21,828 nt of DNA from CAZKEG01 sp964601575. GTDB taxonomy: Bacteria > Desulfobacterota > Thermodesulfobacteria > Thermodesulfobacteriales > Thermodesulfatatoraceae. The position numbers and the translations under genes were made by a program. The DNA is taken from positions 1 through 21,828 of the forward strand of contig CAZROA010000065.1 in assembly GCA_964601575.1 (NCBI GenBank), written 5' to 3'. Shown here one piece after another: positions 16,403 to 21,828 of this stretch. A model generated the notes under the pieces. The model was not told the origin of the DNA and searched no databases. It worked only from the letters and a program-made list of their open reading frames with translations. The first letter of the stretch is position 1; each line of letters begins with the position of its first letter.

Positions 16403-16948
16403 ATGTTTTCGGAACAAGAAAGCAAATATGTTAAGGAAGCCATTAAAGGCAGTAAAGAAGCCTTTTCTAAACTTTATAAAAATTATGCAAAATCTGTTTA
16501 TAAAAAATGTTATTTTGTCACCTTAAATAAAGATGAAGCTTTAGATCTTTTTCAAACAATTTGGCTCAAATGTTATTTAAAAATAAGGAGTCTTAGAAAG
16601 ACAGAAAGTTTTCAATCTTGGTTTAATAAATTAATAAATCATGTTCTTATTGATTATATTCGTCAGAAAAGACAAAAGGCTTCTTTTTATGAAATAGAAA
16701 TTTTTAATAAAAACTCCGCATTAGAAGATATAATAATAACTAAACTTTCTTTAGAAGATATTTTTAAAGTTCTTACAGAAGAAGAAAGAATAATTATTCA
16801 AATGCATTTTATAGAAGGTTTAACAACTAGAGAAATCGCTCAATATAGAGACTGCAGTATTAGTACTATCAAAATGAGAATTTATAGAGCAATAAAAAAG
16901 GTTAAAAAAATACTAGTTAAAAATTCATTAAAGGGGAAAAATGTTTAA
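16403..16948 (+). CDS. ECF-like sigma-70 family RNA polymerase sigma factor
   Basis: From the ATG at 16403 this is a 181-residue protein with only sigma regions 2 and 4, as in ECF sigma factors. Region 2 covers about 7-90: EAFSKLYKNYAKSVYKK, DEALDLFQTIWLKCY in the place of the DxxQ(D/E)xF core-binding helix, and SFQSWFNKLINHVLIDYIRQ, the -10 recognition helix. Region 4 covers about 115-172: LTEEERIIIQMHFIEGLTTREIA and the recognition helix SISTIKMRIYRAIKKVKKIL. A GTG at 16340 would add 21 residues (Phe/Lys-rich) and lacks a spaced SD. Codon use is extremely AT-rich against the GC-rich leuS just upstream, which suggests transfer. It overlaps the next gene by 8 bases. No transmembrane anti-sigma factor of the RskA or RseA type is encoded beside it. 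Position and partners recall SigX of Pseudomonas. Confidence 0.85.
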   Translation: MFSEQESKYVKEAIKGSKEAFSKLYKNYAKSVYKKCYFVTLNKDEALDLFQTIWLKCYLKIRSLRKTESFQSWFNKLINHVLIDYIRQKRQKASFYEIEIFNKNSALEDIIITKLSLEDIFKVLTEEERIIIQMHFIEGLTTREIAQYRDCSISTIKMRIYRAIKKVKKILVKNSLKGKNV

Positions 16949-17165
16949 AAATAAAAAATATCAAGAATTTGAGATTCTTGTTCAAAAATTTTATGAACAA
17001 ATAGAAATTGATAAAAATTTATTAAAAAAAATAGAAAATCAAATTGTAATAAAAGGAGAATTTATTGTCTTTTTAAATGATATTTTAAGGATGACCGCTT
17101 CTTTTATAGGAATAGTTGATAGTCTTTTTAAAATAATAAACACTAAAAAGGAGGTAGTAAAATGA
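16941..17165 (+). CDS. Small unknown protein between sigma factor and MscS-like channel
   Basis: This 74-residue protein belongs to no family I can recognise. The start is supported by AAAGGGGAAAA just before the ATG, by the 8-base overlap with the sigma gene and by the ATGA overlap with the channel gene, so it is almost surely translated. Residues 1-35 are charged and probably helical (KKYQEFEILVQKFYEQIE). Residues 41-66 are largely hydrophobic (FIVFLNDILRMTASFIGIVD) but hold Asp and Arg, so an amphipathic or membrane-touching helix is more likely than a plain membrane span. In Pseudomonas the gene cfrX, also small, lies with cmpX and sigX and has been proposed as a possible anti-sigma factor; likeness here is by size and position only. 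Confidence 0.7.
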   Translation: MFKNKKYQEFEILVQKFYEQIEIDKNLLKKIENQIVIKGEFIVFLNDILRMTASFIGIVDSLFKIINTKKEVVK

Positions 17166-18004
17166 CAGACATTTTAGAACAAACTCGTTTAGCACGAGAA
17201 GCCATTTTAAGCTTAATTGAAAGTCTTTCTCAGAAGGTAGGGCAATTTTTACCCAATTTAATAGGAGCTTTATTAGTATTTATTTTTGGTTTTATAGTAG
17301 CTTCTATTGCAAAAAAAATATTTAAAAAAATGTTCTCTGTTCTAGGATTTAATTATATTGCGGAAAAATCAGGTGTTAATCAAATGCTCGAAAAGCTTGG
17401 AACTACTAAAAAAGCTATAGATATTCTAGTTTCTTTAATTTATTTTACTATCATTTTATTATTTTTTGTAGCAGCAAGTGAGGTTCTCGGAATTCGTATA
17501 GTAATCGATACTGTAAATCAATTTATTACTTATCTTCCTAAAATTTTTGGAGCATTGTTTATTTTTATTTTTATTTCTTATATTGCTAAATTAGTTGGCA
17601 ATTTAATTAAAAATTTATTTAAATCTTCAGAAATAGCATATGCTTCTTTTATCGGTACCGCACTTGAAATAGTAATTAATATCTTTGGGTTAGTAATTGC
17701 TATTAGAAAATTGGGATTTGATACCACAATATTTACTGCTAACATTACTCTATTTTTAGGTATCTTTTTGGGTGCTATAGGATTATCTTTGGGATTAGGA
17801 GGTAAAAGTATAGCTGAAAAAATTTTAGCTGGTTTTTATCTTAAAAATATTTTAGATATTGGTAGTAAAATCGAAGTTGATAAATTTTCTGGAAAAATAA
17901 GAGCTTTTAACCCTACTAATGTGCTTGTCGAAACTGAAGAAGGAAATATAATCCTCATTCCTAATGATTTACTTCTTAAAAACAAAATATTAAGTAAGAA
18001 ATAA
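17162..18004 (+). CDS. MscS family mechanosensitive ion channel, CmpX-like with conserved TM-helix repeats
   Basis: This 280-residue inner-membrane protein has about five hydrophobic helices (28-52, 85-110, 124-147, 163-182, 192-228). The last is the pore helix, with the Gly/Ala-rich pattern GAIGLSLGLGGKSIAEKILAG (204-224), as in MscS TM3. A short beta domain follows (232-275: GSKIEVDKFSGKIRAF and IILIPNDLLL, the MscS beta signature), but the large C-terminal cytoplasmic cage of E. coli MscS is missing. The N-terminal helices look like the conserved TM-helix repeats found in CmpX. Family members open under membrane tension and protect against osmotic downshift. The start has AAAGGAGG, and ATG overlaps the preceding stop (ATGA). 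Same AT-rich codon use as the two genes before it. Confidence 0.85.
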   Translation: MTDILEQTRLAREAILSLIESLSQKVGQFLPNLIGALLVFIFGFIVASIAKKIFKKMFSVLGFNYIAEKSGVNQMLEKLGTTKKAIDILVSLIYFTIILLFFVAASEVLGIRIVIDTVNQFITYLPKIFGALFIFIFISYIAKLVGNLIKNLFKSSEIAYASFIGTALEIVINIFGLVIAIRKLGFDTTIFTANITLFLGIFLGAIGLSLGLGGKSIAEKILAGFYLKNILDIGSKIEVDKFSGKIRAFNPTNVLVETEEGNIILIPNDLLLKNKILSKK

Positions 18005-18010
18005 TATAGA

Positions 18011-18038
18011 ATAGGCCACCGCTTAAACGGTGGCCTAT
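18011..18038. terminator. Strong hairpin at the end of the AT-rich operon
   Basis: ATAGGCCACCG (18011-18021) pairs perfectly over 11 bp with CGGTGGCCTAT (18028-18038) around a CTTAAA loop, 6 bases after the channel gene stop. No T-run follows, so it may act with Rho or as a 3' stabiliser rather than as a classic terminator. It also marks the end of the AT-rich block. Confidence 0.6.
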
Positions 18039-18121
18039 CTCGACCTGGATAAGACTCTTTTTAAATTCTGGAACATATTTGGTATATTTCTGAGCAAGTT
18101 TGTAATGCCCTCTCTAGGACC

Positions 18122-18157
18122 GCACAGGGTACATTTAAGGCACAGGGTACATTTAGG
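18122..18157. repeat. 18-bp tandem direct repeat, two copies
   Basis: GCACAGGGTACATTTAAG (18122-18139) is followed at once by GCACAGGGTACATTTAGG (18140-18157), which differs at one base. In the frame open through this region it would encode AQGTFK/AQGTFR. It lies upstream of the transposase remnant and may come from local duplication. Confidence 0.85.
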
Positions 18158-18359
18158 GCATGGAAAACCAATCTCAGGGCTCGCCCTCGGGGCATAAAGG
18201 AGCAATATGAGGCCAAACTTAAAGAGGCCTATGCTGCTCTCAGCGAGGCCCAGCTTGAGAGAGGTGATATTAAGCTGGATCAGGTACTATAATTTGGAGA
18301 GGCCGTATCAGGCCTTGGGGTATCAGGCACCATTTGAGGCAATGGCAATAGCAGCTTGA
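18158..18359 (+). pseudogene. Decayed integrase-type (IS3/IS481-like) transposase, C-terminal remnant
   Basis: The last part, WIRYYNLERPYQALGY then QAPFEA, ending at TGA 18357-18359, is the classic end of the DDE integrase core of IS3/IS481-type transposases (usual form: YYN.ERPHQALGY.TP.E). Upstream, in another frame, comes LKEAYAALSEAQ, which looks like the preceding family segment (LKAYASLSEA). The two frames join around 18255-18265, so a frameshift splits them. The catalytic DDE residues and the rest of the gene are missing. Beyond the stop, the stretch GTGCAAAAAGGGGGGTCATT resembles a terminal inverted repeat region of such elements, but no left end is found. The frame further upstream (about 18065-18157) is open but not recognised. 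It is a dead fragment. Confidence 0.7.
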
Positions 18360-18393
18360 GTTGTGCAAAAAGGGGGGTCATTACACATTAATA

Positions 18394-19521
18394 CTACGCC
18401 TTTAATTCCACCTTGAGTGAAAGGAATTTCAGCATATCTTTGAGGGCTATGACGCCTACCAGACGATCGTCTTCTACTACCAAAAGCCTGCTGGCCTGTG
18501 TTCGGTTCATGATAGAGAGGGCTTCAATAGCCTCGGTCTTTGGAGCTATGGTGTTTTCTGGGGAGCAATGCTCCGTAAGCTCTCCCACCGTGTGTTGGCT
18601 CCATTCTCCCCGGGGAATCCCCTTCACCTGGTGGATGGTAACACAACCCATGAGCCTTCCGGACTCCACGACCGGAAACATCTTGAAATAGTACTTCAAG
18701 ATATAATCATCCACGAACTGCTCTACAGAGATTGCAGGCGGGACTGTTACGGGATTAGGTTCCATGAAACTTTCTACTCGTTCTCCTTCGAGGGCCTTTC
18801 GGGTCAGCAGTCGCTTGCGGGACATTTGGGAGGCACTCCATAAGAACATACCAATCATGGACAACCATATCCCGCCAATGAAGTTCCCCCGTAGCACGTT
18901 TAAGATCCCGAAAAAGATCATTACCACGCCAAACCCCGAACCGATGTTAGAGGCAATGCGGGTGGCCCATTGAAAGTTCCCTTTCCACCCCCACAAAACC
19001 GACCTGAGCATACGCCCCCCATCAAGAGGAAAGGCAGGTAGGAGATTAAATCCGGCAAGAAGCCCGTTGATCAGGGCCAGATAGCCGATTACACCGTTTA
19101 CCGGCACAGGCCATCCGCCTCCCTCGCCCATGATCCGAATTCCATAGAACCCAAGGCCAAGCAAAAGGCTGGAAAGGGGCCCAGCAAAGGCCATCATAAA
19201 CTCGGCCCTTGGATTAGGAGGCTCCTCGGCCATCTCGGCCACTCCCCCAAAGATGAACAAAGTGATCCCCTTTATGGGCAATCCGTATCTCTTGGCCACA
19301 AGGGAATGGCAGAGCTCATGAAAAATTATCGACATGAATAGTCCTAATGTGCCAGCAAGGCCCATCCACCAGTAGGTCCCAGGCGAAAGATTTTGGTAAA
19401 GAAAAGGGAATAGACCTTGGGCAAGGGACCAGGTGATAAGAATAACGATTATGAACCAACTCATGTCGATCCGGATCTCAAAGCCAAGTAGCTTAAATAG
19501 GGTAATCTGTTTTCCAAACAT
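18394..19521 (-). CDS. Site-2 protease family (M50) zinc metalloprotease with tandem CBS repeats
   Basis: This 375-residue polytopic membrane protein belongs to the S2P group III type that carries a C-terminal CBS pair. The zinc site is visible: HELCH (68-72) inside a hydrophobic helix, and the third ligand Asp167 in NLLPAFPLDGGR (159-170). FAGPLSSLLLGLG (112-124) is a further family segment. Residues about 245-375 form two CBS repeats (VESFMEPNPVTVPPAISVEQ, then LVVEDDRLVGVIALKDML), which usually bind adenine nucleotides. Family members cut membrane-bound substrates, for example anti-sigma factors, within the bilayer. The start is supported by GGGAG about 9 bases before the ATG. It converges on the transposase remnant and has normal base composition. 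Its substrate is unknown. Confidence 0.92.
   Translation of the reverse strand: MFGKQITLFKLLGFEIRIDMSWFIIVILITWSLAQGLFPFLYQNLSPGTYWWMGLAGTLGLFMSIIFHELCHSLVAKRYGLPIKGITLFIFGGVAEMAEEPPNPRAEFMMAFAGPLSSLLLGLGFYGIRIMGEGGGWPVPVNGVIGYLALINGLLAGFNLLPAFPLDGGRMLRSVLWGWKGNFQWATRIASNIGSGFGVVMIFFGILNVLRGNFIGGIWLSMIGMFLWSASQMSRKRLLTRKALEGERVESFMEPNPVTVPPAISVEQFVDDYILKYYFKMFPVVESGRLMGCVTIHQVKGIPRGEWSQHTVGELTEHCSPENTIAPKTEAIEALSIMNRTQASRLLVVEDDRLVGVIALKDMLKFLSLKVELKA

Positions 19522-21828
<2,307 letters not shown>

Larger units (their letters stand above)
18005..18393. other. Gene-free junction between the AT-rich operon and the site-2 protease gene
   Basis: These 389 bases hold, in order, the 11-bp hairpin, a stretch with no intact gene, the 18-bp tandem repeat, the transposase remnant and a G-rich possible IS terminus (18361-18383). 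Base composition returns to about the genome average directly after the hairpin. I see no intact gene or RNA. Confidence 0.6.

Noticed and set aside
18122..18157. CRISPR-like repeats
   Set aside because: There are only two directly adjoining copies with no spacer between them, and no cas gene in the window.

Overview
The window looks like chromosome of a thermophilic, Gram-negative anaerobe, most plausibly a Thermodesulfobacteria-like or related deep-branching deltaproteobacterial lineage. This rests on an overall gene set (4Fe-4S family 4 uracil-DNA glycosylase, long NfeD protease, YbdK-type ligase, MltB-type murein hydrolase, NAD+-dependent ligase) and on Lys/Glu-rich proteins. It is an inference from content; no 16S rRNA or other placing marker is present.

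Layout. 1-3398 (+): the tail of an unknown gene, then a three-domain exported protein (M1-like metallopeptidase, ChaN domain, PDZ domain) and a small unknown protein. 3424-6160 (-): an HU DNA-binding protein, then an overlapping set read in the order response-regulator receiver, MltB-like lytic transglycosylase, M24 peptidase. 6340-8610 (+): an M20 amidohydrolase and a YbdK-like glutamate-cysteine ligase family protein in the same reading frame, split by one TAG; the second gene has no ATG. 8638-9792 (-): an unrecognised low-complexity protein. 9987-10349 (+): a one-domain ModE-type regulator. 10351-12302 (-): a family 4 UDG and an NfeD serine protease overlapping by ATGA. 12430-16275 (+): icd and leuS, with the leuS ribosome-binding site inside a small hairpin that starts at the icd stop.

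The most unusual block is 16403-18004 (+). It is very AT-rich, unlike everything around it, and encodes an ECF-like sigma factor, a 74-residue unknown protein and a MscS/CmpX-like mechanosensitive channel in one overlapping operon. The composition recalls the Pseudomonas sigX-cfrX-cmpX neighbourhood and suggests a transferred envelope-stress module. It is followed by a strong hairpin and then by a decayed, frameshifted integrase-type transposase remnant with an 18-bp tandem repeat (18122-18359), which supports this being a transfer or insertion site. A site-2 protease with two CBS repeats (18394-19521, -) converges on it.

The window closes with ligA (19825 to the edge, +), complete through its zinc finger and helix-hairpin-helix region but cut within the C-terminal BRCT domain. 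I see no tRNA, rRNA, CRISPR array or complete mobile element.
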